Origin: Hypomesus transpacificus
Lineage: Eukaryota; Chordata; Actinopteri; Osmeriformes; Osmeridae
Assembly (NCBI RefSeq): GCF_021917145.1
Contig: NC_061074.1
Span: 8,936,560-9,000,559 of the forward strand
Length of the DNA: 64,000 nt
Direction: 5' to 3'
In this document: piece after piece, positions 43,401 through 64,000 of the stretch
Layout: each line of letters begins with the position of its first letter
How positions within the stretch are numbered: position 1 is the stretch's first letter
Program-made: the position numbers and the translations under genes
The notes under the pieces: model-generated
What the model saw: the letters and a program-made list of their open reading frames with translations, nothing else
The model's database searches: none
What the model was told of the DNA's origin: nothing

Positions 43401-46358
43401 ACAATTAAAGATAGATTGCAATCTCAATATGCTGCTGTTGCGCCATTGTTGTTCGTGACAAGGAAGTGATTTTCCCTCAATCATTTTCTGTCCAATAGAT
43501 TAACAACCTGTATGACCGCGTGTCATTGTTTTTTTACCAACGTCATTGTATTTTTACAAACGTTGGTTTGCTTCAAACAGGACCGTGTGAACACAAACCG
43601 GACCTAATTAAAAATGCAACAAAGTAGCAACTCATCCACTGATTTGGACCAAGCTAACGGACTAACAGGTGTGAAAGCACCTTTAGTGATTTCTGTTTTG
43701 GATGATTTCAGACCCCCTTCTTCTCTCACATCCAGGAGTCCCAACCAGGATCCGGCCCCTTCAGACCGCGTATCCTCCAGCCTCTCCCCAGCCTCCAGCC
43801 TCTCCCCAGCCTCCAGCTTCTCCCCAGCCTCCAGCCTCTCCCCAGCCCGACGGCCTGTCTCCCAGCCTGGTCAGGAGATCTGTTCCTCACTGGCTCCAGG
43901 ATCAGGACACCCACTAAACTACCAGCCCACTTCCGCCTTCGGCCCCGGCCCCAACCCCAGTCCCAGCCTCCGTCATCGGTCCCCGTCCCCAGCCAGAGTT
44001 CTTCCCTGCTTCTCTCCCACCCCCTCTGCTACAAGGGCTCTTTCCTCTCCCTCCCCTGTAAGGGCTCTTCCCTGCTTCTCCCCCCCTCCCTCTGCTACCC
44101 CAGCTTCCTCCTGCTCCTCCCCATCCAGGGCTCTTCCCTGCTTCTCCCCCCCTCCCTCTGCAACCCCAGCTTCCTCCTGCTCCTCCCCATCCAGGGCTCT
44201 TCCCTGCTTCTCCCCCCCTCCCTCTGCTACCCCAGCTTCCTCCTGCTCCTCCCCATCCAGGGCTCTTCCCTGCTTCTCCCCCCCTCCCTCTGCAACCCCA
44301 GCTTCCTCCTGCTCCTCCCCATCCAGGGCTCTTCCCTGCTTCTCCCCCCCTCCCTCTGCAACCCCAGCTTCCTCCTGCTCCTCCCCATCCAGGGCTCTTC
44401 CCTGCTTCTCCCCCCCTCCCTCTGCTACCCCAGCTTCCTCCTGCTCCTCCCCATCCAGGGCTCTTCCCTGCTTCTCCCCCCCTCCCTCTGCTACAAGGGC
44501 TCTTTCCTCCCCCTCCCCAGTCAGGGTTGTTCCCTGCTCCTCCCCCACCCCCTCCGCTTTCACCAGGTCCCTGGCGGCCTCCTGCATCAGCCAATCAATC
44601 ACCCAGAGCCTTGCCAAGAAGAACGCTCGCCTCCAGGCCATGCCCCTCGCAGGCGGAGGCCACCCGAGTCACAGCCCTGCCTCCCCTCTCAGAAGGACCT
44701 CCCCTTCCCCCAAGCCCTCCCCCGGTTCCAGCGGTCCCCCTCAGGGTCCTACCAGCCTCCACCATGCCTCTTCCTCCAGAGAGGGGTGCCATCCACAGCG
44801 GTGTCCCCCCTCCCCTGTTCGCTCCCCTGGGTATGTGAGGTCCAGCCACTCCCCAGCTCCCGTCCCTGCCTCCTCCCCAGCACGGTCCCCTTCCCCCTAC
44901 AGGAGCCAGCGTTCTGCATCCCCAGCCTCCTCCATCAGCCTCCATCACCCCTCCCCAGCCTCTCTCTTCCCCAGGTCTGCAGCTGCTGACCCTCCCACAG
45001 GGCTGAACAACAACAACAACAACAACAACGGCGGCGGCGGCGTTGCTAACGGCGGGTGGGCAGCCAATCACAGGAAGCCTCCGCTGGTGAGCACAAACAG
45101 CATGCCACCGTCCCATGATCCTCTCTGGGTGGGTTCTCACAACAGGGTGGCGAGGCCGTTCTCCTCCTCGGAGCCCAGCTCACGCGTCCAGTCCCCTTCC
45201 CCTTCTCCATTCAGCCGGATCTGCTCCCCTCCCCCCCCCCACCACACAGCCTCGCTGGCCAACAAGCCCCCCAATCCCAGAAGCAGCAGGTCAAGCTCCT
45301 TCAACCCCCTGGGCCTCACCTTGGAGCTGCCCAGGGCCTCCTCAGCGAGCTGCACCACAGGCCCCAGCGCCACCAGCCCACGGATCAACTCGCCTCCTCC
45401 TATCGGTGTTCCCGCCAACGTGTGGGGCATGGCCTCGCCTCAGCCCCGGAACCCGAGACTGACTCCCCCTTCCTCCCCCTCCTCCTCATCACTGACCTCA
45501 CCCACAAGGGGGGAGGGCTCTTCCTGTTCCTACCCCGCCTCTCTGAGGACCTCCAGAGCCACATCCCCCTCCCCTCCTCCCCCCTCCAGCCCCTTCCTCT
45601 GCTCCCCTCCGCCCTCCCACAGCCTTTACAGGGCCCTGGGCAGCGACGTCCTCGGCCTGGCCGCCCGCCCCGCCAGGACCGTTAACGGGCGCCAGTCGTG
45701 GGGGGAGAGCGGGTTGAGGTCGGGGGGGTCCGTGGAGCTAGAGTCTGGCCTGGTGAGCCCGCGAGGTGGGGCTTCGCGCGGAGGCCCTCTGGCCTGCCTC
45801 AGCCCGGGCCCCGGGTCCGGAGCTCAGTCCCCCAGCCGCCTCACCCCAGGGAAGAGCCTTCACAGGGGGCAGCACTTCACCAGCATCGCCTGGCCGGACA
45901 TCCGGGAGCTCCTGACCAGGTACGATGGAGCGGACGAGCCTGACTGTGGCGCAGTGAGCCCCCCAACCCTCTGCTTCCCCCAGGACCAGGACCCAGCAGA
46001 GGGGTCGTGTCGGAGCCAGCTCATCTGTGCATACGTGGCCCGGCCTCCCCCTGTCCCAGAGAAGGACACCCCCACTAACCCCCCCGCCGCCCCCCCGAAC
46101 ACGCAGCCTGACCCCCAGGACCCCTGCTCGGCCCAGGCAGCTAGGGGCTCACACAAGGCCAGCTACGCCACCACGGTGAACCTGCAGATCGCAGGCAGCG
46201 GCCGCATCACCTCCTTCAGCACGGCCCAGGTGAGCCTCACCCAGACCCTGGCCCCCCTGGGGCTGACCGTGGGGCCGGGAGACAGCCAGGGACAGAGGAG
46301 GGTCAGCATCAACGGATGCAGCCTCTCCCCCCTCCCCCAGAACTGCAGCAGGATGTGA
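37490..46358 (+). CDS. plekhg2: PLEKHG2-like RhoGEF, C-terminal exons only
   Basis: Six exons with matching phases: 37490-37753, 38103-39036, 39310-40116, 40350-40728, 40991-42193, 43712-46358 (TGA). These encode the long disordered C-terminus of a pleckstrin-homology Dbl-family Rho exchange factor. Recognisable blocks are ITEEIMQFINQSRVREGL, DRLIIEKIRSYYEAAEA followed by RRNSFSQIPSGLVKESV, and ERILSKVQMLARMYGAK. The catalytic DH-PH exons are not in the window, so the gene is truncated by the gap or a scaffold misjoin. Expanded low-complexity repeats (16-aa, 22-aa and 8-aa units) lengthen the tail. The G2 rather than G3 assignment rests on synteny with supt5h (PLEKHG2-RPS16-SUPT5H in human). 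Such proteins activate Rac/Cdc42 at the cytoskeleton (family knowledge). Confidence 0.75.
37803..38013. mobile_element. Second, older copy of the palindromic hAT-type MITE
   Basis: In the first visible plekhg2 intron. It shares the AGATGTTTCCCT / AGGGAAACATCT internal arms and CAAACCTGG / CCAGGTTTG inverted ends with the element at 30445-30650. No clean target duplication is visible. Confidence 0.65.
39063..39160. repeat. Dispersed fish repeat fragment in a plekhg2 intron
   Basis: TCAAGTTTTATTTGTATAGC followed by CACAGAGGGCTTCACATA, wording of a widespread fish interspersed element tail. Family not assigned. Confidence 0.5.
40350..40463 (+). repeat. Coding repeat, AVQSEP motif x4
   Basis: Four copies of an 18-27 bp unit containing GTCCAATCAGAGCCCC at the start of a plekhg2 exon, encoding AVQSEP separated by short basic linkers. 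Confidence 0.75.
41362..41462 (+). repeat. 24-bp coding tandem repeat (PCPPASGQ x4)
   Basis: Four identical 24-bp units (CCCTGCCCCCCAGCCTCAGG start) in frame within plekhg2. Near-identity at DNA level indicates recent expansion. Confidence 0.85.
41577..42115 (+). repeat. 48-bp coding tandem repeat (LPTSILPSFTSQEPAS, 11 units)
   Basis: Eleven 16-residue units, the first and last variant and one with N for S, inside plekhg2. The DNA units are almost identical, so copy number is probably polymorphic. Confidence 0.9.
42208..42520. repeat. 34-bp intronic minisatellite
   Basis: About nine copies of a unit around GAGCAGTAGATAGCAGTCTG immediately after a plekhg2 donor site. Confidence 0.85.
42761..43682. 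mobile_element. Non-autonomous PIF/Harbinger-like element with TTA duplications
   Basis: Inverted ends GGGTGCTTTCACACCTG (left) and, on the other strand, AGGTGCTTTCACACCTG (right), flanked by TTA at 42758-42760 and 43683-43685. A 3-bp TTA/TAA target site is characteristic of PIF/Harbinger. It lies in the last plekhg2 intron, ending about 30 bp before the last exon, so the acceptor region is directly beside the element. Confidence 0.8.
44041..44520 (+). repeat. 66-bp coding tandem repeat (22 aa, ALPCFSPPPSAT core, about 7 units)
   Basis: About seven nearly identical 66-bp Pro/Ser/Cys-coding units in the last plekhg2 exon. They vary only at one Thr/Arg boundary and silent sites. Confidence 0.88.
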
Positions 46359-47283
46359 GGACAGGCATGGGTGTGGGGTGGGACAGGGGAGTGGGAGGAA
46401 GTGAGGTAGAGGGGGACAATAGTGCTTTCTGCCCAGTCGATGGGGACCATTGACAGACTGAAAAGGCACTTTACCCACGGATTCCCACAGTGGTAAGAAG
46501 TGATCCTGTGAGGTCCATAGGGATCCATACTAACCCTGACAGGTGAGGGCTTGTACTGTCTTGATCTCTCTACGGTAGTGAGCTGGGAAGGAAGACGTGT
46601 AGCGTCCTTCAGACTAAAACCACCTACTCTTCCTGAGACAACGCTGTGCTGAAGTCTTAAAGGGACAATCCGCAGAACATGTCAGTTCAAGACTTCATCC
46701 TCGAGGCTGCTGAGCGAGCAGCTCGACTCGACAGATATCTCCGTGTTGTTCTTATCAAGCTTCTTCCTTATAAATTAAGTGTTGTTAAATGTCTATTCAG
46801 TGTTTAAACATGGAACAATATTTAGTTTACCAAAGCCTGTGTTTAGGGTGACAACCATGAATGCTTGTCATTATTTATAAAGTAATGGTATTTGTCTGCT
46901 TTCTGGCACTTAATCTAATTGTCTTTATTTTGCACAGTTGTTCTTCTATGTCAGTGGGGATTGTTTGACGATGAGTCTGTGAAGTGATTTCAGAACAAAA
47001 GTGAAATAGTGTTTAGTGTTTGTTTATATCTATAATTGTTTTACTGTTGCTGGGTGGCTTGGGTGGAAACAATCGATCACCGTGTGTTCGATTTCAGTAG
47101 AGCTGTGGGGGAGACTATGAACATCTTGAGAGGAATAGTCAAATATTTTCGCTTTTTTTTTACCAAACTATATATTAGTATGACTTTTATTGACTGTTGT
47201 TATAAAACAGCGTATTTTCATGGTGGTTACACCTCTCACTAAATAAACACCAAGCTTATAAAACGTACAAGTTTGAAAATAAA
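46359..47283 (+). other. plekhg2 3' UTR with tandem polyadenylation signals
   Basis: AT-rich sequence without further exons. AATAAA at 47242-47247 and 47278-47283 about 0.9 kb after the stop fit transcript ends. Confidence 0.55.
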
Positions 47284-47956
47284 TCCTGTGTGAACTCCAT
47301 TGTTGACTCTGCTTTCATGTACTTTCCAGTTACAATAGTAGATCAACGATGATTATAAATCAACACAAAGAAACATGCCGGATGTTCTAATTGTCTCTGT
47401 ACAAATACAAATACGTTGAGACCTAAAGAGAAGGGTGTGTAAAGACGCACCGAAGAAAGTGAATGCTTGGCACTTCACTGGGTTTTCGTCATCTCTTGAT
47501 AAGGAAATTTGCATTCGCTAAACCGAAAGAATGCCTAGACTTTGTACTGATCTGTAAAACTCGTAGCCTCGGGAAAAACTATATTAATACTGGACAGTTG
47601 ACTTTGGAAGTGTGTGCATCTGTTCCTGGAGAGCACAGGAGCTACGTGCTGGTTGAGGGGGGGGGGGGACACCTCCCTGAAATGAGTCTTTGCAGGTTGG
47701 GATGTCTGAGAGCAGCACTATTTGTTTTCACTCCAAACAGAGTGTAAACGAACACAAATATAAACAGGAGCTATTTTATTTTTGTAGGTTTTTAGGCCTA
47801 TATTAGAATCTACAAGAGGTAGGCTAGTTCTCCAGGTGTTTTTTCGTGAATGGACCAACTGGTCCGATTCAAGCTATAACGCGAGCTAAGAGAGAGAGGA
47901 GGACTAGAACCTTCAGAAAGTTGTCATTGGTGAGCCATACACTAATCAGCACACAC
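47284..47956. other. Intergenic, no gene seen
   Basis: No splice-supported or conserved-looking coding region; a poly-G run lies at about 47657-47668. Confidence 0.4.
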
Positions 47957-48372
47957 GGCTACACCAAGCGTGGAAATTCTGCCGTGCGGAAATAGGACGT
48001 TCACGGAGCGGATCTTTTATTTAACCGGCTACACACGTTGAAGATGAATACGTTTGGCTGTCTTTGATTATTTATTTTATAAACACTGTCAACTATCTTA
48101 CTTAGGCTACTATTTAACTCTTGAATCTATCTACTATCACTGTCGTATCTTCAAATAGAAAAGCAACGTCAAAATCGTAAGAAAAGTTAAATCATTATTT
48201 ACAGCAAAATATATAATAATTTTCATAGATTTATTACCAGACTATATAAAAAGGGCCACGCAAATCTCGCGGAAAATAATACAAATAGAAGCCAGTCTAG
48301 GCTAGGCTATTTCTCAATTTTCCGCGCGGAAATTGTCGGCGCAGAAATTCAGTTTCCGCGTCTGGTGTAGCC
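47957..48372. mobile_element. MITE-like element with GGCTACACC ends
   Basis: Left end GGCTACACCAAGCGTGGAAA and right end, read on the other strand, GGCTACACCAGACGCGGAAA form an inverted pair about 416 bp apart, with further CCGCGCGGAAA-like subterminal words on both sides. No target duplication was identified; superfamily unassigned. Confidence 0.6.
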
Positions 48373-48626
48373 ACTCTCATCTCTAGTGAGTATGCCCTAA
48401 ACCACAATGCAGTTATTTAGACCCGTTTAAATACCGAACGGACTAATCGGATACGCTACTGAGTATACGGTGGAATACAGCCGAAGACTGCTATCTCATA
48501 ATTTAGCGATCATATGAGGTAGGCAAAGTTGAAAAGTTATATTCTGACTAAAACATTCTTTGGCATGTGCAACCGATGTGAAGAGTTGCAGTGATTTTGT
48601 TTAAATGTAGCCTTGCGTCTGTTTAA

Positions 48627-48724
48627 TGAATAATTGGCCAACATATACCTTTGTGGAATAAATATAGCCCAAAAAAATAGGCTTTCTATTTATTCCAAAA
48701 AGGTTTATGTCGGCCAATTATTCA
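48627..48724. repeat. 98-bp near-perfect palindrome upstream of the cytokine gene
   Basis: Arms of about 43 bp start TGAATAATTGGCC (48627-48639) and end GGCCAATTATTCA (48712-48724); internal GGAATAAATA / TATTTATTCC also pair. It is either a small MITE or a cruciform-forming inverted repeat. Confidence 0.8.
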
Positions 48725-49407
48725 TTTAGCAGAATCTTTTTAAAGCGACGTAGCCTACAAATCTTTTGTATTTTTATTTGTATTTAGGCCTATTTGAGTA
48801 TTGCGACGTAAATAATGCCTTTGGCTGAAGCTCGAGTTCAAGGATCAAAGTGCTGGTTTGATCCACTGCTCCTATACCATACATCCAGCTCACTTACTTT
48901 CTCGCTCGTTTAGCGCAGCAACTTTCTCCTTCTAGTGCTGCGGGAAGGTATGGACTTTATTGTCTATTTATAGCTGTCAGTGTTCCTCTCATGTGTTTCT
49001 GTGCAGTTTTTCGAAAGAAAGGAGAGGGGTGAGACCACGAAAACGGAGTTCGACCCCTGCCAGCCGCTACGAACAGCAGACGGAGGCTTTGCCATTTTCG
49101 TGGTCTGTCAGTAGACATATCTCTGCCCTAGTCTGGAGTAAACCAAGACGTCACAACTTCAACCATTTAAAAACATGCGGCTCAGCACGGTGACTCTCAT
49201 GGTTCATCGGTGATTGCCGATGACCAGTTTCGCAAGAGCTGTGCAAGTCAAGGGATCTTAAGGGAAAAGTTCGAAGACCAAAGTAAAATAGAAAGGATCT
49301 GTCGAAGGGGAACGAGGTGGGTGTGGACACATTGCTACAGGCTGGCTCACAGTGATTCCTCCGGTACGTTGTCGCGGTACGGAATCTCAGGGATTGTTGG
49401 AGTTACT

Positions 49408-52400
49408 ATGAACCGACAACATGAAGCAGCTCACAACCGGTCTTGCGTCCAGCAGCTGTCTCCGCGCTGGAGGCCGATGACTGGAGTGTGGCCTGTCAAA
49501 GTGAGCGGGCTGGGATGGAGACCAAGCAGTCTCAGAGAATCTTGGCTTTGGCTGCTGTGTCTGGCTATCTTCACGGTCACACTGACGGACTCAAAGAATT
49601 GCAGCCGGGAGACAATCAAGCATGTAGAGACGGTTCTTCGAGAGGTTCAAATGGTATCTACGCTTTCCATTGGTTTGTTTTGCAGTTCCAGATTATGGCA
49701 AGCTTTTCTGGACCCTTCGACAAAAAAAAACACTGGACTCGTGGTGTTTCTAAATAGTTTTTATATGGCATTGTATTTAAGCAACAAGGTACGAGAGGCA
49801 GTACTTAATCGTCAAATAAAGTACGTGTTCCAGGGTGTTGTTAGGCCCTACGCGCGGCCCGACTCGCAGCTTTTAAAATACGGTTATACCAGCGAAATTA
49901 TAAATAGTAAACTAAAGAGGGTAGATTAGGGTGTGGTAGCTTGCGTTGGTTGCAGGGGTCCGTATTTAAATTACATTTTACAACTGATATTTTTGTATAT
50001 TTTATATAAAAATGCACAGCCTACTTATTATTTATAAAGATTAGGCTACATAGATTTAAAAGCATATTTTTTTCTGCTCATTTAAAACTCAAAATACTAA
50101 GAGTGAAGAGTAGAATGAAATAGCCTAGTCTTCTCATTTCCCCTGCAAGAGGGAATGGTGATCAGCAACCTCATAGTTAAATCAAAACGAATACATTTGG
50201 CAGACCTATCTCTATGACTTAAACGTTTGTAAAATTGTTAGTTTTTACCTTCTCGTAAAATTTTCAGGCATTAAACCTACTCATATTGCATTCATTAATG
50301 AATGAAGAACCTTTTTTAACGTTATTTTAACAACGAAGTTACCAGCAGTAGCTATCTCAGATGGAATCGCGATTCAAGTAGGCTACCATCTGCTACCTGA
50401 AAATATGCCCCCAAAAACGTATTATTTTTCTTTTGCAGAGCATCTGCTAAATGGCAACAAAAAAAATACAATATTGCTCAATAATGCACACCCCGGAACT
50501 CCCTCTCAACCAATCAGAATGCTTGATTTCATCCACCCATATTATAAATGGAATTAAAATATGGATGCTCTTAATGCCTGCACAGTTATGTGCTATTCGT
50601 AGCTTATTTACTTTTTTTTTACTTTCTTGTTAACTGTGTCGCATATACAGTAGCTAAAAAAAAAATACGTTTTTGCCACATTTCAGCCTTGAATCACCAT
50701 GCATATTGCTTCAAACTTCCAAGTTAGAACTTATTAACATTTTAGAATGTGTAAAACGTTTTAATATCTTGTTAAAATAGGATGTCATTGGTCTATGCCT
50801 TGACAGTTGATGCTATAGAAGCATGTATGATGTCTGTGATGGGGATGAGTTTTCCACGTGCCTTGTATCCCTAACCCAGCACAGAGGGAGCATGATGCAC
50901 GCGCGGTGGTGTTTATAAACAAGGTTCAGCAAGAGGATGTTTCAGGAAGATCAAATGCATTATAGGCTGGAAGGTTGCAAAAAGTATATGATCTTTCCCC
51001 AATTATAAATTGAATCATTGCTACCCTACACACCAACCTGGAAGGGTTGTCAAGCGAGCAGTCGTATAAAAGTTTTAGTTTACAAAGCTGGCATTCTCGT
51101 CATGTCCATCTGTCGGGTAGGCTACTTTAACTACAGCTACTTTCATGAGTTGTTAGATTAAACAATTTGTTCCATGGGCATTTCATTGTGGTTTTGGGTT
51201 GTGTTCTTCGAGTCCTTGTGAAGATGACCTTCCAACATGGAGGTTCAGGATCGTTACGAACGCAGCAAGTCTTCCTCTGTGTTATATCTTGTACCCCAGT
51301 TCCTACTGACCAGAAACATCTGTGAGCCTTATGCCCTCACAATGCGTCTGTCTAGCCATGTTGCTTTATTAGGGATATGCTGTGGTGTGGTATTTATTTG
51401 TACTTCAAGGGCATATTCCATTCAGGGTTTATTTATTGTATTTTTGTTTGGACCAAATGTTTTGTGGAAGAATTTGCACACTACATAAACAACTGAAAAT
51501 AGGTGTTTTGGGGCTGCATTTAAAGCAGATACACCACAACACCTCACCCGAAACTTGTCCTTCAAAGCATGGTTAGCTTTATTACATTTTGATTCTAGGA
51601 TGGAAAGTCGCAAATGACCAAATCACCAGAAATCGTTTAATTGCAAAACTGTGCAGGCCAATACTTGTAGGCTGTAACGTTGCAAAAGGTGGATGGTTTT
51701 AAAGGAGGTGTAGCCTTTCTAGAGGCACTGTAATAGGCCTACTCTTTTCTTCATCAGAAACCGTTTGATTGTAATCTGTACACCCCTGGCGAGGAGGACT
51801 ACGAGGTATGTGTTTTACAACTGATAGTATATTATTATTACTAGTATTATGAGACCATAGGATATATGTTCTTATTAATAATAATAATACATTAATTATT
51901 ATTATAACTTGGTATTTACCACCAACATATATGCAGTCAAAGTTGATACACTCACAATATCAGTATCTCATCTCCACCATGTGGGAGTCTATTACAGTCG
52001 GTGGTAAAATGACCCAAATCATACATTTCCAGAGTAGCATTGACAGCATTGATCGTCCTAGCTTGTTAGAGGTTCCTGGATGCTGTCAGATGTACATCCA
52101 GTCTAGTTTAACCCTTTGGTTATGTCTCTCCAGCAGAACTGCCCCAACTCAACTCTCACCTGTTTCGCTAACGAAGCAGAGGTCTTGATGTACGAAGGGG
52201 CAAACAAGAAATGGAATCTGAAGAACAGACTGGTCAAGCTTATACATCTTATAACAAAGGTTAGACATGTTTGTTAGCTTCGCAGTGGACACTTTTTAAA
52301 ATCTGTTTCTCTCTTTGTCTCTCTGTGTCTCTCACTTTCTCTGTGTCTATCTGTCTCTGTTTCTGGCTCTCTGTATCCCAGTCTCTCTGTCTGCCTATCT

Positions 52401-52557
52401 GTGACTATGTCTCTCTGTCTCTTTCATATATTCATTCTGTGTGTTTCAGAAGGACAAGGATGGCTGTTCACGGTGTGAGTTTTACCCAGAAAAGGCAGCA
52501 AAGGACTTCCTAGAATCCTTAAAGTATTTCCTCCAGCAGGACTGTGCTGGCGCATAA
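49408..52557 (+). CDS. il15l: Interleukin-15-like cytokine (IL-15/IL-2 family), probably IL-15L
   Basis: Exons 49408-49653, 51758-51805, 52134-52259 and 52450-52557 have GT-AG borders, all phase 0, totalling 175 aa. A long leader precedes a hydrophobic signal segment (WLWLLCLAIFTVTLT) and a mature start near DSKNC. The family signature is clear: NLYTPGEEDYE then NCPNSTLTC and FANEAEVL (helix B), then DGCSRCEFYPEKAAKDF and LESLKYFL (helix D), with paired Cys positions as in IL-15. The secreted four-helix cytokine would act through IL-15R-alpha/IL-2R-beta/common-gamma-type receptors on lymphocytes (family knowledge). Location between plekhg2 and supt5h favours the IL-15L paralogue over IL-15. 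The exon-3 acceptor is a CAGCAG tandem (one residue uncertain). Upstream reading frames in 48960-49400 may restrict translation. The exact start ATG is uncertain. Confidence 0.8.
52290..52440. repeat. Degenerate TCTCTGTCTC microsatellite
   Basis: Pyrimidine-rich degenerate repeat inside the third cytokine intron, just before the last acceptor. Confidence 0.7.
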
Positions 52558-53935
52558 GCAATAGGTGGAGACAAGGCACCACTCATGGTCCAATCCAACT
52601 CTCGACCATGCATAGAGAAATATACTCCAGGGCTACTCTGCTACATTTCCACACCTAACTGATTCTGTAGAAGAAGGGCAGAGAGGCGGTGAAGGCCTTG
52701 TCTACTGGCATGGGGATCTATGCTGCTGCTAACTGTAAAAAGACTGACAATGAGAAAGCACCAGTGGAATTGAAAATCGTTTGGATGTTTGCATCTGGAG
52801 TGAGTGAGTGACATTTCTCTATGGAGTAATGTTGTTGTTTATTTTAGGACATTTGGAGATTCAATTTCTTTGGCATGGTGTCATGTTCATAAGATAAAAT
52901 AGTACGATGACTGACTCCCCCAAAATTTAAAAACTAAAAGAAATGATGAACTTCTTTTGTTTTCCATGGGGCCCAACATTCCTGCCGTCGCCCCTGGATA
53001 CAGCACTCGTACCTGTATTAAGTTTTAGAAGACTTTCTCAAACTCACAACGTGTGAATCAATGCACAGACCTGAGTTGAAGACAAGTAAAAGTTGGGAAC
53101 GCTGCCAACGTTGAAGCCCCGCGATAGTTTAGTTCGCGCAGTAGCCTAAATCTCGTGGCTCTTTGGGGTCCAAGAAATGCGTGTAAATCACTACATGTAA
53201 ATTACTATATATCGTCCCCCTGTTGTGTGAGTGAAGTCAAAACTTGGATTATTGTAACAGAACATAAGGTGAGTATCTTAGTGAAATATAGGCTAAAATA
53301 CATGTTTATTAGCTATAGTTACGTGAAATAGCGATTTGAAATGCGCATTACGAGCTAGGCCATCTTGAATTTTACCCGTGCCATTCAATGGGACGTGGTT
53401 ACGGCTAGCATTTAGCAACGCCAGGCCTTGCCCATTTCAGCTGCCAATACCATTAAACTAATTCCAATGTAATAAACTACTTCATGTGACTACATGCGAC
53501 GAATCTAGTGAAGTTGATTTGTTAGCGTTTACATGGCTAGCAAGATAACCGACAATTACGGCGCCAGTGCTAACTAGCTATCTGAGAACCAGGCTCGCTA
53601 AGCTAGGCTAGTCGTTTAGCTATTATTATTGCTCTGTTTGCTCAGATCTTCAGCAGCCTCCGTGATCAGAAACAATATAGGAATGATGACTAGTATTTCT
53701 AGCATACGGTAGCGGACTACATTTCTAGCTAAATATTTGAAAAGGCCGTTTTTTTTTTTTAAACACATCACACCCACTGGAAAACGGTCTGCACTGAGCT
53801 CTGGGCTAACATGGCTAGTCTACCGGTCAGTACTGCATAGCTGTCGTATTCTGGCTAACTAGCAAGATAACGAAAACTGCCGCTTGGTTATCTGTTGTGT
53901 TGCGTGCCTGTAGGCTCTACCTGTGACTGTCAAGA
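52558..53935 (+). other. Cytokine 3' flank and supt5h promoter with noncoding first exon
   Basis: No coding region. A donor CATAAG/GTGAGT ends a likely noncoding exon at 53268 and an acceptor CTGTAG at 53911-53913 opens the exon holding the supt5h start codon. The region around 53100-53270 is therefore the probable supt5h promoter and 5' UTR. Confidence 0.55.

Positions 53936-64000
<10,065 letters not shown>

Noticed and set aside
41456-44641. Gly- and Glu-rich minus-strand frames across plekhg2 repeats
   Set aside because: They are complements of in-frame coding minisatellites.
47463-47747. 94-codon ORF near the plekhg2 3' end
   Set aside because: No splice context, conserved motif or upstream promoter evidence; it includes a poly-G artefact.

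Overview
The window is vertebrate DNA, most likely from a teleost fish. It has intron-split genes with canonical GT-AG junctions, tandem C2H2 zinc-finger genes, fish-type SINE/MITE/LINE debris, long CT microsatellites and a plekhg2 - il15-like - supt5h block. The N run at 36001-36500 shows it is a draft scaffold. Protein identities rest on reading the sequence and on remembered family features; no search was run.

Layout. 138-1276 (+): last exon of a leucine-rich-repeat protein. 3288-12428 (-): three tandem C2H2 zinc-finger genes. I could rebuild each from start codon to stop as four exons with the same plan: two short helical N-terminal exons, a linker exon, and one large finger exon. 12945-27891 (+): a full-length, very young endogenous retrovirus with two LTRs, a tRNA-Trp primer-binding site, a repeat-rich leader, an open reading frame before gag, gag, an in-frame UGA, pol, a frameshifted env, and five hairpin-plus-purine-tract modules ending at the 3' LTR. 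27892-34335 (+): a decayed two-gene unit with a tnp2-like transposase and CACTA-like subterminal repeats. 34745-36000 (-): 3' part of an L1-type LINE running into the assembly gap. 37490-46358 (+): C-terminal exons of a RhoGEF I read as plekhg2; its DH-PH exons are missing beyond the gap. 49408-52557 (+): a four-exon interleukin-15-like cytokine. 53936-64000 (+): supt5h (SPT5), running off the right edge inside its C-terminal repeat region.

How it fits together. The right half matches the known vertebrate neighbourhood PLEKHG2-(RPS16)-SUPT5H (human 19q13.2). That supports naming the RhoGEF plekhg2 and suggests the cytokine is the IL-15L paralogue rather than IL-15. The left half is a lineage-specific zinc-finger cluster next to a recently active retrovirus, a setting in which zinc-finger/retroelement conflict is plausible but unproven.

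The most unusual object is the retrovirus. It combines (i) a separate roughly 231-codon pre-gag ORF with a basic NLS-like stretch and a SUMO-interaction-like C-terminus, (ii) gag and pol in one frame across a UGA followed by a perfect 10-bp hairpin, and (iii) repeated hairpin-polypurine modules between env and the 3' LTR. The two LTRs are nearly identical, differing mainly by one 48-bp repeat unit and homopolymer length.
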